This document shows positions 36,422 through 47,159 of a stretch of DNA of 64,000 nucleotides, in pieces. The stretch is from assembly GCF_002944315.1 (NCBI RefSeq), contig NZ_CP024311.1:1278501-1342500 (forward strand), written 5' to 3'. Position numbers and translations under genes: made by a program. Positions within the stretch are counted from its first letter, which is position 1. Each line of letters starts with the position of its first letter. This DNA comes from Rhizobium sp. NXC24. GTDB taxonomy: Bacteria > Pseudomonadota > Alphaproteobacteria > Rhizobiales > Rhizobiaceae. Under the pieces are notes generated by a model. The model was given only the letters and a program-made list of their open reading frames with translations. It made no database searches and was not told where the DNA came from.

Positions 36422-36524
36422 GCCGGCCCTTAAACGCAACACTCCGCCGTGCGAGCCGGCAGAGATTCATCCTCCTCTACGCCGTTTGCGTTTTTTTGGC
36501 GACAGCCCACTCGCAAAAAATTCG

Positions 36525-37307
36525 TTAATTTTCTGAATTTTTTCTGCTGTGTGTCGTTTGGGATAACGCCATGAGAGCGGTGAATATGACAAGCGAGGAA
36601 AGCCAACCCAAAACGGCATCCGAGAGGTAGTGACCGCCGAAGGCTACTCGGAGGGCTGGAATGAGAATAGACACGGCTGCGATCGGCAGGGCGATGGCCG
36701 TCCGCGCCGGCTGCGGGATGATGAAGATCAGGCAAAACAGCCAGCCGGCAGCGGCGGATTCTCCGGAAATGAAGGAACAGTTGCTCACACATTTCCCGGC
36801 AAAAGAGCCGGCATGAACGAAATCGAGCATGCCGCCGAAGAGATCGGTCTGCCGTGGCCGAGGACGGCCCGAGAAGGATTTGAGCCAGAGATTGACGATC
36901 AGCACGGGGCCGAGAAACAACGAACCGAGCGCGATTTTCAAATTGCGGGCCCGCAGCGTCCGGAAGGTTGCGCCGTGTTGCTGCCAGCACTCGACCAGCA
37001 TCCAACAGAGAGCAATCGCGACGATATAGGGAACCTGAAAGAAAACTTCCCTGAGCAGACGCATGTGCGCATCGTCATTATAAGGGAAAATGCCGCAGAT
37101 CTGGCCGGGCCTGACGGGAGTGGCGCATTGTTCCTGCAGGAAGAACATATTGGCCACAGCAAGATCGATCTGTGGAAGAATCGAAAACAGCCCGAGCAGC
37201 ATCCACCAAAGACAAAAGAGAACGACGAAGGCATCGCCCGCCGTGCGCGGCCGCAGGATTTCGGGGAAACGATCCCGATGATCGAAGCTGGCGGAGTCTA
37301 TGATCAA
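36525..37307 (-). CDS. PAP2 family phosphatase with variant motif
   Basis: A 260-residue polytopic membrane protein of the PAP2 superfamily, with motif 1 in WLKSFSGRPRPRQTDLFGG near residue 143 and motif 3 in LRVAFGGHYLSDAVLG near residue 222. Motif 2, normally PSGH, reads CSFISGESAAAGW here, so Glu replaces the usual His. Members remove phosphate from lipids; LpxE and LpxF of rhizobia act on lipid A in the periplasm. Its place just upstream of lptF-lptG makes a lipid A or undecaprenyl substrate attractive, but this is inference. The Glu may be a subfamily feature rather than a loss of activity. Confidence 0.85.
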   Translation of the reverse strand: MIIDSASFDHRDRFPEILRPRTAGDAFVVLFCLWWMLLGLFSILPQIDLAVANMFFLQEQCATPVRPGQICGIFPYNDDAHMRLLREVFFQVPYIVAIALCWMLVECWQQHGATFRTLRARNLKIALGSLFLGPVLIVNLWLKSFSGRPRPRQTDLFGGMLDFVHAGSFAGKCVSNCSFISGESAAAGWLFCLIFIIPQPARTAIALPIAAVSILIPALRVAFGGHYLSDAVLGWLSSLVIFTALMALSQTTHSRKNSEN

Positions 37308-37516
37308 GGCGGCGTTCCGATAGATGATCGCGTCGCGCAGGCGGCGAGACCCAATAGATGCTCCGGCAAACTAGCGGCGGTAGATGACAGGGATTTGAAT
37401 GTCTCAAGGTGTTTCTTCGCGGAATGCCTCGCCAAAAGCTTGTATTTGATATGGAAACCTTGAATGATCCGGAGTGTGTAATTCTATTTTGCACGACACG
37501 TATTATCGGAGCAGAA

Positions 37517-39013
37517 ATGTCTGTGAAATTCGAGATTTCCTTTGCCAAATCGGTTCGGCTGACTGGCGGTCTGGCCATTCTCCTGAAAGACACGGACAGC
37601 GAGTTGCCGGCAGGGGCAGAAAGTGCCGATCCGGCAAATGTTTTCGCCAAGGCCGCACGGATTGCCCGGTTCACCGCCAAAGGCTTGAGCAGCCTCGATA
37701 TCGTCGCGCCCGAAGGCTCGCCGGTCGACCGTATCATCGTTATCGGCACCGGCAAGGCGAAGGAGCTGAATGCGCATGATTGGCTGAAGCTCGGCGGCGG
37801 CGCGGCCGCGAAAATCCGCAATGTGGAAAAGGCTGCGATCTTCATCGATGCACATGACGGTGAGACCGAGGCCACGGCAGCGGCCGATTTCGCCCTCGGC
37901 ATGCTGTTGCGCGCCTATAGCTTCGATACCTACAAGACGAAGAAGAACGACGACGAGGACAAGAACGGCACGCCGAAGTCCGTCAAGGTGACGATCGTTA
38001 CCTCGAATGCCGCTGCGGCGAAGAAGCTCCTCGCGGCATCGGAAGCGATCGCCGACGGCGTGATTCTGGCCCGCGATCTCGTCAACGAGCCGCCGAACGC
38101 TCTCGGCCCGGTCGAGTTTGCCGCCAAAGCCAAGGGGTTGGAAAAGCTTGGTGTCGAGGTGGAGATCCTGACGGAGCGTGAAATGCGCCGGCTCGGCATG
38201 GGGGCGCTGCTTGGCGTGGCGCAGGGTTCCGTGCGTCCGCCACGCCTGGTGATCATGCAGTGGAAGGGCGGCAAACCGAAAGACAAGCCGATTGCCTTCA
38301 TCGGCAAGGGCGTGGTGTTCGACACCGGCGGCATTTCCATCAAGCCGGCTGCCGGCATGGAGGACATGAAAGGCGATATGGGTGGGGCTGCCGCTGTCAC
38401 CGGCTTGATGCACGCGCTCGCGGCGCGCGGCGCCAAGGTCAACGCCATCGGCGTCATCGGCTTGGTCGAAAACATGCCGGACGGCAATGCCCAGCGTCCC
38501 GGCGATATCGTCACCTCCATGTCGGGCCAGACGATCGAGGTGATCAATACGGATGCGGAAGGTCGGCTCGTGCTCTGCGATGCGCTCTGGTATACCAACG
38601 ACCGCTTCAAGCCGCAGTTCATGATCAACCTCGCGACGCTGACCGGCGCCATTCTCATCGCGCTCGGCAATCTGCATGCCGGCCTGTTCTGCAATGACGA
38701 CAAGTTGGCGAACGAACTGACCGCCGCCGGCCTTGCCACCAACGAGCGCCTGTGGCGCATGCCGCTCGGCAAGGACTACGACAAGATGATCGACAGCAAG
38801 TTCGCCGACATGAAAAATACCGGCGGCCGCCATGCCGGTTCGATCACCGCCGCGCAGTTCCTCAAGCGTTTCGTCCAGGAAACGCCTTGGGCACATCTCG
38901 ATATTGCCGGCACGGCCATGGGCTCGATCCAGGACGAAATCAACCAGTCCTGGGGCTCGGGTTTCGGCGTGCGCCTGCTCGACGAGCTGGTCCGCCAGAA
39001 TTACGAATCGTGA
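37517..39013 (+). CDS. pepA: leucyl aminopeptidase
   Basis: A 498-residue M17 metallo-aminopeptidase (PepA/LAP) that removes N-terminal residues from peptides; PepA also binds DNA in E. coli. The metal and catalytic residues are in [20 protein letters not shown] (Lys and Asp) and in [17 protein letters not shown], the family signature. The ATG at 37517 ([13 protein letters not shown]) is chosen because it has GGAGCAG upstream and matches family length; the frame is open to 37409. It is divergent from the PAP2 gene, with holC 32 bp downstream. Confidence 0.96.
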   Translation: MSVKFEISFAKSVRLTGGLAILLKDTDSELPAGAESADPANVFAKAARIARFTAKGLSSLDIVAPEGSPVDRIIVIGTGKAKELNAHDWLKLGGGAAAKIRNVEKAAIFIDAHDGETEATAAADFALGMLLRAYSFDTYKTKKNDDEDKNGTPKSVKVTIVTSNAAAAKKLLAASEAIADGVILARDLVNEPPNALGPVEFAAKAKGLEKLGVEVEILTEREMRRLGMGALLGVAQGSVRPPRLVIMQWKGGKPKDKPIAFIGKGVVFDTGGISIKPAAGMEDMKGDMGGAAAVTGLMHALAARGAKVNAIGVIGLVENMPDGNAQRPGDIVTSMSGQTIEVINTDAEGRLVLCDALWYTNDRFKPQFMINLATLTGAILIALGNLHAGLFCNDDKLANELTAAGLATNERLWRMPLGKDYDKMIDSKFADMKNTGGRHAGSITAAQFLKRFVQETPWAHLDIAGTAMGSIQDEINQSWGSGFGVRLLDELVRQNYES

Positions 39014-39045
39014 CCTTCGAAGGTGTTTGAGATAGAAGGAACGGC

Positions 39046-39495
39046 ATGACCGACGTTCTCTTCTATCACCTGACCGAATCGAAGCTGGAAGACGCCCTTC
39101 CTCCGCTGATCGACAAAAGTGTCGAGCGCGGTTGGCAGGTTGCCATCCAGGCACGCGAAGCGGCGCGGCGGGATGCTCTTGACGTGCATCTCTGGACCTA
39201 TCGCGAGGACAGTTTTCTGCCGCATGGCACGGATGATGGAGACATGCCGGACAAACAGCCGGTGTTGCTGACCGTCTCGCCCGACAATGCGAACAACGCC
39301 ACGGTCCGCTTCTTCGTCGATGGCGCCGAAGCCTCGGATATCGAGAATTATCAGCGCGTTGTTTTCATGTTCGATGGCTACGACCAAGAGCAGTTGGAAG
39401 GCGCCAGGGCGCAGTGGAAGAAGCTGAAGGGCGAGGGGCATAACCTCACCTACTGGCAGCAGACCCAGGATGGGCGCTGGGAGAAGAAGGCGTGA
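39046..39495 (+). CDS. holC: DNA polymerase III chi subunit
   Basis: A 149-residue HolC. The start MTDVLFYHLTESKLEDALPP, the central WTYREDSFLPHG and the segment DNANNATVRFFVDGAE are family features. Chi links the clamp loader to single-strand-binding protein. It directly follows pepA, a pairing common in proteobacteria. It converges with the GrpB-family gene across a short hairpin-forming stretch (39501-39523). Confidence 0.95.
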   Translation: MTDVLFYHLTESKLEDALPPLIDKSVERGWQVAIQAREAARRDALDVHLWTYREDSFLPHGTDDGDMPDKQPVLLTVSPDNANNATVRFFVDGAEASDIENYQRVVFMFDGYDQEQLEGARAQWKKLKGEGHNLTYWQQTQDGRWEKKA

Positions 39496-39524
39496 TCATT
39501 CTTCTTTTCCCGTTGGGAGAAGGC

Positions 39525-40073
39525 TTAATCACCAGTCGCTGCAACAATCTTGTCAATAAAGACCTTCTTCGCCTCCGTATATGCGGCACGATTGTCGGCA
39601 TATTCGTCGGCTAGCCCGATTTTCAGTGCCTCATAGGCTTGGGCGAGAGCGGGATTTGCGCGGAGCCTGTCGCGGAACAGGATAAACCGGTTCCATTGGG
39701 CGCCGCCATGTTCGACAATGTGAACGAGATGGGTGCGCGTTTCGCCTTTGATGCCGCGGCCGAAAATATGATCGTCGGGGACGATGTCGTTGCCGACATA
39801 CTCATAACCAATCTTTTCCATTGGCTTGATGCAACGGAATCCTTCGTCGAAACGCCTAACACCAACGGCGATATCGATGATTGGCTTGGCCTTGATCGCC
39901 GGTATAGACGTACTGCCAAAATGCTGGATGTCGAGTGCGAGATCGCGGAGGGCTTTGCGGATAGCGATCTCTTCCAGAGCATAGGCTTCCCGCCATCTTG
40001 CATTCGGCTCGGCCAGCGTGACAAGCTTGTGTCTTACGCCCAGCCCGAAGCTTTCCCCGCTTTCGGACGACAT
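39525..40073 (-). CDS. GrpB family protein
   Basis: A 182-residue protein of the GrpB/UPF0157 family, which has a nucleotidyltransferase-like fold and no firmly assigned reaction. Conserved segments are LDIQHFGSTSIPAIKAKPII (about residues 45-64), DIAVGVR and RTHLVHIVEHGGAQWNRFIL. The ATG at 40073 is chosen because GGGGAG lies 7 nt upstream; other in-frame ATGs occur at 40091 and 40112. It is a stand-alone gene. Confidence 0.88.
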   Translation of the reverse strand: MSSESGESFGLGVRHKLVTLAEPNARWREAYALEEIAIRKALRDLALDIQHFGSTSIPAIKAKPIIDIAVGVRRFDEGFRCIKPMEKIGYEYVGNDIVPDDHIFGRGIKGETRTHLVHIVEHGGAQWNRFILFRDRLRANPALAQAYEALKIGLADEYADNRAAYTEAKKVFIDKIVAATGD

Positions 40074-40144
40074 CGCAATCTCCCCACCCATGAAGATGCG
40101 CCACTTTAGCATTCTGCGCGGCGCATCTCATCGGTCAATGGAGC

Positions 40145-41068
40145 TTAGTCGTGGAAAGCCTCGACGAACTTGCGCTTGCCGAGCATGAAGGCGTCGGCGA
40201 CGTGGCGAAGCGGCGCCAGGTCGACATCAGACGTGCCGGCTTTGACGATCTCGGCGAAGCGGCGATAGAGCGAAGGATATTCCGCCTCGGGGGCGGTGAA
40301 CTTCAATTCGCCGTTCACCGAAAGCTTCGAGCCGCCCTCGGAGAGCACCATCTGGCCGGCTTCGGTTTCAGCGACGATATCCCAGCTCTGCTTGCCGGTC
40401 TGGCGCCAGTCGAATTCGGCATGGACGGCAAGTCCCTGGCCACTCTTGAACTGCAGGTCGGCCGCAATCGGCGAATCGCGGTTTTCGGGGAATTCCAGTA
40501 CTGCGCCCGTCAGAAATAGCGGCGGCAGGATGTGGGTGACGATCGATAGAGCATTGATGCCCGGATCGAAGACGCCGAGGCCGCCGGCCTGCCAGATCCA
40601 TTCCTGATTCGGATGCCAGTGGCGCACGTCTTCCTTCCAAATGACATGGACGCTGTTGATCGTCGTCGCGTCGAGAAAAGCCTTCGCGGCCTCGACAGCA
40701 GGCGCATAACGCGAATGCCAGCTCGCAAAGAGAGAAACGCCCTTTGCCTTGGCAAGCGCCTCGAGATCGGCAACTTCGCTCAGCGTGGCGCCCGGCGGCT
40801 TTTCCAGGAACACATGCTTGCCGGCCTGAAGAGCCTTGTAGGCAGCCTCATAGCGATATTGCGGCGGCATGCAAAGCGAGACGGCATCGATCCCGGCAAC
40901 GGCGTCCAGCATGGCCTCGATGCTGGTGAAGGCCGGAATGCCGTCGACGGTGCCGTGGCGGCTCGCCGTGGCGATCAGTTTGAAATCCGAATTGTTCGCG
41001 ATGGAAGGAAGGTGCTGGTCGCGGACGATCTTGCCGACGCCGACGATGGCGAGGTTGATGGGGGACAT
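40145..41068 (-). CDS. Gfo/Idh/MocA oxidoreductase, probable D-galactose 1-dehydrogenase
   Basis: A 307-residue NAD(P)-dependent sugar dehydrogenase. The Rossmann N-terminus is INLAIVGVGKIVRDQHLPSI, and the family EKP motif is in GKHVFLEKPPGATLSEV near residue 90. The segments WKEDVRHWHPNQEWIW, GVFDPGINALSI and VADAFMLGKRKFVEAFHD closely resemble, from memory, the galactose dehydrogenase of Pseudomonas fluorescens. It would oxidise D-galactose to galactonolactone in the cytoplasm. The ATG at 41068 gives the correct N-terminus. It is divergent from the TRAP permease genes. Confidence 0.85.
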   Translation of the reverse strand: MSPINLAIVGVGKIVRDQHLPSIANNSDFKLIATASRHGTVDGIPAFTSIEAMLDAVAGIDAVSLCMPPQYRYEAAYKALQAGKHVFLEKPPGATLSEVADLEALAKAKGVSLFASWHSRYAPAVEAAKAFLDATTINSVHVIWKEDVRHWHPNQEWIWQAGGLGVFDPGINALSIVTHILPPLFLTGAVLEFPENRDSPIAADLQFKSGQGLAVHAEFDWRQTGKQSWDIVAETEAGQMVLSEGGSKLSVNGELKFTAPEAEYPSLYRRFAEIVKAGTSDVDLAPLRHVADAFMLGKRKFVEAFHD

Positions 41069-41297
41069 GGGTGTCTCTCGATTAGTATGATTATTTGCAT
41101 GATCTTTTATCAGAATGCAGCGGGCGGGCAAGGCCGGCAAGCGCAATTGCTGGCAATCAGGTGGACGCCTGGCATTTCTTGCTGCTGCGCTGTCACATTT
41201 GGAAAACCAGCTTACACTCTTGATTCACAGCGTAAAATCGGCACTCTGCCTGTACGCGGCAAGGAGATCTCGGGGAAGACCGCTGCGGGGGAGAAAA

Positions 41298-41876
41298 ATG
41301 ATGAAAGCATTGCTCGGCTTCAGCCGGCTCGTGGATGCTGTCACCGAATTCATTGGCAAATCGGTTTCTTGGCTCATTCTGGTCGCCGTGCTTGTCAGCG
41401 CCGGAAACGCGATCGTCCGCAAGGTGTTCAACACCTCGTCCAACGCCTGGCTGGAAGCGCAATGGTATTTGTTCGGCGCCGCCTTCATGCTCGCCGCCGC
41501 CTATACGCTCAGGCAGAACGAGCACATCCGCATCGATATCGTCTACGGCGCCTTACCGCGGCGCGTTCAGCACTGGATCGATCTGCTCGGTCATTGCCTG
41601 TTCCTCATGCCCTTCGTGCTTCTGATGGTCTATGACCTCGTGCCCTATGTTCGCACGTCCTTCCTATCGGGCGAGGTTTCGTCCAGTGCTGGTGGCCTGA
41701 TTATCTGGCCGGGCAAGGCGCTATTGTTGGTAGGCTTCCTTTTATTGGCGGTGCAAGGTGTTTCCGAAATCATCAAGAAGATCGCCGTCATGCGCGGCGA
41801 TATGGAGGACCCGACACCATACGTGCCGACGCACGCGCCCCTTGATGCCGAAACGCCTGCCGGGGAGGCGCGCTGA
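41298..41876 (+). CDS. TRAP transporter small permease (DctQ-type)
   Basis: A 192-residue small membrane subunit of a tripartite ATP-independent periplasmic transporter, with four hydrophobic segments. SNAWLEAQWYLFGAAFMLAA near residue 50 and the segment HIRIDIVYG are DctQ hallmarks. Two adjacent ATGs (41298, 41301) follow GGGGGA. Its stop overlaps the large-permease start (TGATG), so the two are coupled. The binding-protein gene lies downstream in the opposite orientation. Confidence 0.92.
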   Translation: MMKALLGFSRLVDAVTEFIGKSVSWLILVAVLVSAGNAIVRKVFNTSSNAWLEAQWYLFGAAFMLAAAYTLRQNEHIRIDIVYGALPRRVQHWIDLLGHCLFLMPFVLLMVYDLVPYVRTSFLSGEVSSSAGGLIIWPGKALLLVGFLLLAVQGVSEIIKKIAVMRGDMEDPTPYVPTHAPLDAETPAGEAR

Positions 41877-43645
41877 TGATTGAATTCATTGCCGTGAACA
41901 TGGCCCCGATCATGTTCGCTTCGCTAATCATCTTCCTACTGATCGGATATCCTGTCGCCTTTGCGCTCGCCGCCAACGGACTGCTGTTCTTCTGGATCGG
42001 CGTCGAGCTGGCGCCTTATTCGGGCGGTTCCATCCATCTCTCCTGGCCGTTGCTCAACGCGCTGCCGGATCGGTTCTGGGGTGTGATGTCCAACGACACG
42101 CTGCTGGCGATCCCGTTCTTCACATTCATGGGCATCGTGCTGGAACGCTCGGGGATGGCGGAGGACCTGCTCGATACCGTCGGCCAGCTCTTCGGCCCGA
42201 TTCGTGGCGGTCTTGCTTACGCGGTGATCTTCGTTGGCGCGCTGCTTGCCGCCACCACCGGCGTCGTCGCGGCCTCGGTCATCGCCATGGGCCTGATCTC
42301 GTTGCCGATCATGCTGCGTTACGGCTATGACCGCAGCCTTGCGTCCGGTGTCATTGCCGCGTCTGGAACGCTTGCGCAGATCATTCCACCGTCGCTTGTG
42401 CTGATCGTGCTGGCTGACCAGCTCGGCCGTTCGGTCGGCGACATGTATGCAGGCGCGCTGATCCCCGGTCTGGTGCTGACCGGCATTTACATGCTCTACG
42501 TGCTGATCATGTCGATCGTCCGGCCGAATTCGATGCCGGCGCTGCCGAAGGAGGCGCGCTCGCTCGGCTCCGGGGTGACCTCGCTTTTCATCGCGCTCTT
42601 GGTCGGCGGCGGCGTTGCCTATGCGGCTCATGTCTACCTGACGCCGATCTACGGTGAGAATGCCGATATTCTTGGTGCAACCGTCGGCGTCGCTTTCATC
42701 TATGTCGTCGCCGTCATCGATAAGACGTTGAAGTTCAACCTGATGTCGCGGCTGGCCCAGCAGGTGATCATCGTGCTGATCCCGCCTTTGGCGCTGATCT
42801 TCCTCGTACTCGGCACCATCTTCCTCGGCATCGCAACACCGACGGAGGGCGGCGCGATGGGGGCAACCGGCGCGCTGGTGATGGCGGCAGCGAAGGGGCG
42901 GCTGAACATGGATGTGGTTCGCTCGGCACTCGCATCGACGACACGGCTCTCCTCCTTCGTGCTGTTCATCCTGATCGGCTCGCGCGTATTTTCGCTGACC
43001 TTCTACGGCGTCAACGGTCATGTCTGGGTGGAGCATTTGCTGGTGTCGCTGCCGGGTGGGCAGGTCGGTTTCTTGATCGCCGTCAACCTTTTGGTTTTCG
43101 TGCTGGCCTTCTTCCTCGATTTCTTCGAGCTCGCCTTCATCATCGTGCCGCTGCTGGCGCCCGCCGCCGACAAGCTCGGGATCGACCTGATCTGGTTCGG
43201 CGTCCTGCTCGGCGTCAACATGCAGACGAGTTTCATGCACCCGCCCTTCGGCTTTGCGTTGTTCTATTTGCGCTCGGTGGCTGCGAAGGTGCCTTACCTC
43301 GACAAGGTCACCGGCAAGAAGACGGCGCCGGTGACGACGGGACAGATCTATTGGGGGGCGGTACCCTTTGTCGGCATTCAGATCCTGATGGTGGCGCTGA
43401 CGATCATGTTTCCGCAGATGGTCACACACTACAAGGGAGCGGGCGCCGGGATAGATCCCAATACCATCAAGATCGAAGTGCCCGGCTTTGGTGCGCCCGG
43501 CCAGGATAATGGCGGCGGTCTCGGTTTGCCGGGCGGCCTGCAGCTCCCGGGTGCCAATCCGCTCGACAACAAGCCGGCAGATCAGGGCGGCGAAAAGAAG
43601 AACCCGCCTGCGAATGATCTCAGTCAGCCGCCGTCATTCAATTGA
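41876..43645 (+). CDS. TRAP transporter large permease (DctM-type)
   Basis: A 589-residue DctM-type subunit, the sodium-coupled translocation channel, with about 12-14 hydrophobic segments. FFTFMGIVLERSGMAEDLLD near residue 82 and IGTPTEGGAMGATGALVMAA-like sequence near residue 320 (IATPTEGGAMG) are typical. The last 70 residues are Gly/Pro/Asn-rich with repeated G-L-P-G units and look disordered; they go beyond the usual end of the family. It overlaps the small permease by one base and converges with the DctP gene. Confidence 0.93.
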   Translation: MIEFIAVNMAPIMFASLIIFLLIGYPVAFALAANGLLFFWIGVELAPYSGGSIHLSWPLLNALPDRFWGVMSNDTLLAIPFFTFMGIVLERSGMAEDLLDTVGQLFGPIRGGLAYAVIFVGALLAATTGVVAASVIAMGLISLPIMLRYGYDRSLASGVIAASGTLAQIIPPSLVLIVLADQLGRSVGDMYAGALIPGLVLTGIYMLYVLIMSIVRPNSMPALPKEARSLGSGVTSLFIALLVGGGVAYAAHVYLTPIYGENADILGATVGVAFIYVVAVIDKTLKFNLMSRLAQQVIIVLIPPLALIFLVLGTIFLGIATPTEGGAMGATGALVMAAAKGRLNMDVVRSALASTTRLSSFVLFILIGSRVFSLTFYGVNGHVWVEHLLVSLPGGQVGFLIAVNLLVFVLAFFLDFFELAFIIVPLLAPAADKLGIDLIWFGVLLGVNMQTSFMHPPFGFALFYLRSVAAKVPYLDKVTGKKTAPVTTGQIYWGAVPFVGIQILMVALTIMFPQMVTHYKGAGAGIDPNTIKIEVPGFGAPGQDNGGGLGLPGGLQLPGANPLDNKPADQGGEKKNPPANDLSQPPSFN

Positions 43646-43677
43646 GCAGGGGACGAAGCGGCTGCCGCATTCCAAAG

Positions 43678-43708
43678 AGAAACCCCGGAGCATCGCTCCG
43701 GGGTTTCT
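43678..43708. terminator. bidirectional terminator between dctM- and dctP-type genes
   Basis: A perfect 14-bp stem, AGAAACCCCGGAGC (43678-43691) and its complement (43695-43708), loop ATC, followed by TTG. It lies between convergent genes and should end both transcripts. Confidence 0.92.
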
Positions 43709-43725
43709 TGTTTCGAATCCAATGA

Positions 43726-44832
<1,107 letters not shown>

Positions 44833-44975
44833 CTATCTACTCCCCCAGAGGTGAGCGGGCGGTTTGGCCCGCTCTTCGTGATCACGCCGCAACTAATCAT
44901 GTCGTCAAGCGCGTTTCAAGCGCGTCGAATAATCTTACAACTGCCGATTTTCGTTTGATGTCTAAAGGACTGATT

Positions 44976-47036
44976 TCAATTCTCACGCGGCTTCACGATC
45001 GTCTCGCGAAGGAAGCTGTAACCCAGCGCGATACGCGCCGCGAGCTGCGTCGATGCGCCGTCGCCGCCATGGCCGCCCGAGTGGAATTCGTGGAACAGCG
45101 GATGATGGCCGAGTTCCTCCATGCGCGCAGCAAACCGCCGCGCATGGGAGGGATGAACCCGGTCGTCATTGCTGGAACTCTCGATGTAGATGGGCGGATA
45201 GGTGATCTCCGAAGCCGGCTTGAGATTGTGCAGTGGCGAATAGGAAAGCAGATAGTCCCGGTCCGCCTGGTCGTCGGGATTGCCATATTCGTCGATCCAG
45301 GCCTTGCCGGCCGGGAAGACGTGGAAGCGGGACATATCGAGCACCGGCACCTGACACCAGGCCGCGCCGAAGTCGTGCGGATAGCGTGTCAGCATCACGC
45401 CGGTCAGCAGCCCGCCATTGCTGCCGCCATTGACGGCTATGCGCTGTGGTTTGGTGTAGCCGCGGTTGACGAGATCGCGGGCGACGGCGACAAAATCGGC
45501 AAAAGCTCTGTGGCGGCCATGCCCCTTGGCGGAACGATGCCAGTTCGGACCGAGCTCGCCGCCGCCGCGGATATAGGCTTGCACATAGGCACCGCCCTGT
45601 TCCAGCCAGCGGCCGATGACTGCCGAATATTGCGGACGAACCGAAAAATCGAAGCCGCCATAGCCATACATCAAGACCGGCAGTTCACCGTGGGTCCATG
45701 TCTTCGGCAATACCAGGCGGTACGGCACTTTCGTACCATCTTCTGACGTGGCCTCGAGCAATTCGGAGGTCATGCCGTCGGTATCGAAATAGGCCGGGGA
45801 GCTCGCGGCGTGAATGAGTTCAAGCGGCTTTCTGCGGTCGGCAAGCTCCAGGCGATAGCAGGAGGGCGGTTGCAGGAAGCCTTCGCCATAGACCTGCAGC
45901 GTGTCGTCGCCGAGATGGAGGTCGGAATAGAGCGGCCAGACTGTTACAGTCTGAACATCGGCCGGCAGCGTGATTTCCTCGATCGCCGCATCGGCCCTGG
46001 TCAGGTCGAAGACGAAAAGGCGGGGCTGCAGTTTGTCGGAGACGACGAAGACGCACCATTCGCGCATCAGCAGGAACTGAGACACCGACTGTCGCTCGCC
46101 GGGCGAAAACAACACGCGCATCGCCTCGGCGCCGGCATCGGTAGCCTCCCGCGGTAAGGGTTGCAGCGCCAGGCTGCCGGCCGGGATGCGCTCGTCGGTC
46201 TTGGCGAGCCAGAGGCAATAGGAATAGTTGAGCTGGACGTCGATGTCCCTCGGCAGATCGATCCGCCGCAGCGAAAAATCCTGCTCTTTGACGAAAACGC
46301 TGGAATTGCCGATTTCGTGGCCGGTGATGAACAGCCGGATCGGCTTGGCCGTACCTTTCTTTGCGATGCCGGCAAGCACCGGATCGAAGACCAGGCAGGA
46401 GCCATAGACGTCTGTATCGGCGGTTGCGTAAAGCAAGGGTGCCTTTGCCGGCGCCTGGCCACGCTTCAGACGGCGACCGACGCGGGGCCAGCCGGAGCGG
46501 GTCGAGGAGAGGCGGTCAATCGAGCCGAAATAGGCGATCTCGTCGCGATTAAGCCAGGTGGCGTGGCAACGTGTCGGCGGCGTGTCAAATCCGCCTTCGA
46601 CAATGCTTTTGGCTTCGCAATCGAACTCCAGCAGGCGTCCAAGATCGGAGCCGCCGTCGGAAAGACAAAGCAATACCCGCGTCGGTTCCCAAGGGCAGGT
46701 GATTGCGCCACGCCAGAGCCAAAGCTTGTTTTCCGATGCGCAGAAAGCGTCGAGATCGAAGATCGGCTCCCAGGGTGCGTCGGGCAAAGGGGCGAGATTG
46801 GCAGGCAATCGGAACCACATGCCGAGGGGGTGATCTGCGCTGCGGTGGAAGTCGAACAACCACTTGCCGCGGCGTACCACCTGGATCAGCCGGTCCTTAC
46901 GCTCGATCAAAGCCTTGATCGCCGCCCGGTCCACCTCGAACTCAGGCGTCATCAGCGCCTGTTCAGACTGTGCATCCCTTTCAGCGACGAATTGCAGTGT
47001 CAGTGGATCGTCGTCATGCTCGAGATGGAGATTCAT
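44976..47036 (-). CDS. S9 family prolyl oligopeptidase-like peptidase
   Basis: A 686-residue serine peptidase with an N-terminal beta-propeller and a C-terminal alpha/beta hydrolase. The nucleophile Ser is in VNGGSNGGLLTGV, the Asp in SSSNDDRVHPSHA and the His in FHSGGHGGDGA. No signal peptide is seen, so it is probably cytoplasmic. The ATG at 47036 is chosen; the frame is open to 47105 but that extension is not family-like. It should cleave short Pro-containing or basic peptides. It lies upstream of the DctP-type gene on the same strand. Confidence 0.9.
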   Translation of the reverse strand: MNLHLEHDDDPLTLQFVAERDAQSEQALMTPEFEVDRAAIKALIERKDRLIQVVRRGKWLFDFHRSADHPLGMWFRLPANLAPLPDAPWEPIFDLDAFCASENKLWLWRGAITCPWEPTRVLLCLSDGGSDLGRLLEFDCEAKSIVEGGFDTPPTRCHATWLNRDEIAYFGSIDRLSSTRSGWPRVGRRLKRGQAPAKAPLLYATADTDVYGSCLVFDPVLAGIAKKGTAKPIRLFITGHEIGNSSVFVKEQDFSLRRIDLPRDIDVQLNYSYCLWLAKTDERIPAGSLALQPLPREATDAGAEAMRVLFSPGERQSVSQFLLMREWCVFVVSDKLQPRLFVFDLTRADAAIEEITLPADVQTVTVWPLYSDLHLGDDTLQVYGEGFLQPPSCYRLELADRRKPLELIHAASSPAYFDTDGMTSELLEATSEDGTKVPYRLVLPKTWTHGELPVLMYGYGGFDFSVRPQYSAVIGRWLEQGGAYVQAYIRGGGELGPNWHRSAKGHGRHRAFADFVAVARDLVNRGYTKPQRIAVNGGSNGGLLTGVMLTRYPHDFGAAWCQVPVLDMSRFHVFPAGKAWIDEYGNPDDQADRDYLLSYSPLHNLKPASEITYPPIYIESSSNDDRVHPSHARRFAARMEELGHHPLFHEFHSGGHGGDGASTQLAARIALGYSFLRETIVKPREN

Positions 47037-47089
47037 AAGGGACCTGATATGCCATTGATGAAGTGAGTCATATATAATCAAATCAAAAT

Positions 47090-47123
47090 ACATTCGGGGA
47101 AGCAACAGTGCTTCCCCGAATGT
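47090..47123 (-). terminator. terminator after the polysaccharide deacetylase gene
   Basis: A perfect 15-bp stem, ACATTCGGGGAAGCA (47090-47104) and its complement (47109-47123), loop ACAG. On the minus strand it follows the deacetylase stop and is followed by TATTTTGATTTG. Confidence 0.92.
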
Positions 47124-47159
47124 GTTTCATCTTACAGTTTTCCGAGGCTTATCCCGTCT

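Noticed and set aside
37484-39154. A 556-codon open frame on the minus strand opposite pepA
   Set aside because: Shadow of the M17 peptidase gene; composition is typical of an antisense frame.
41936-43429. A 497-codon open frame on the minus strand opposite the TRAP large permease
   Set aside because: Highly charged His/Gln/Asp-rich translation, as expected from antisense of a membrane protein gene.
43709-43722. tRNA T-arm-like TTTCGAATCC
   Set aside because: No matching cloverleaf on either strand; it is the flank of a terminator.
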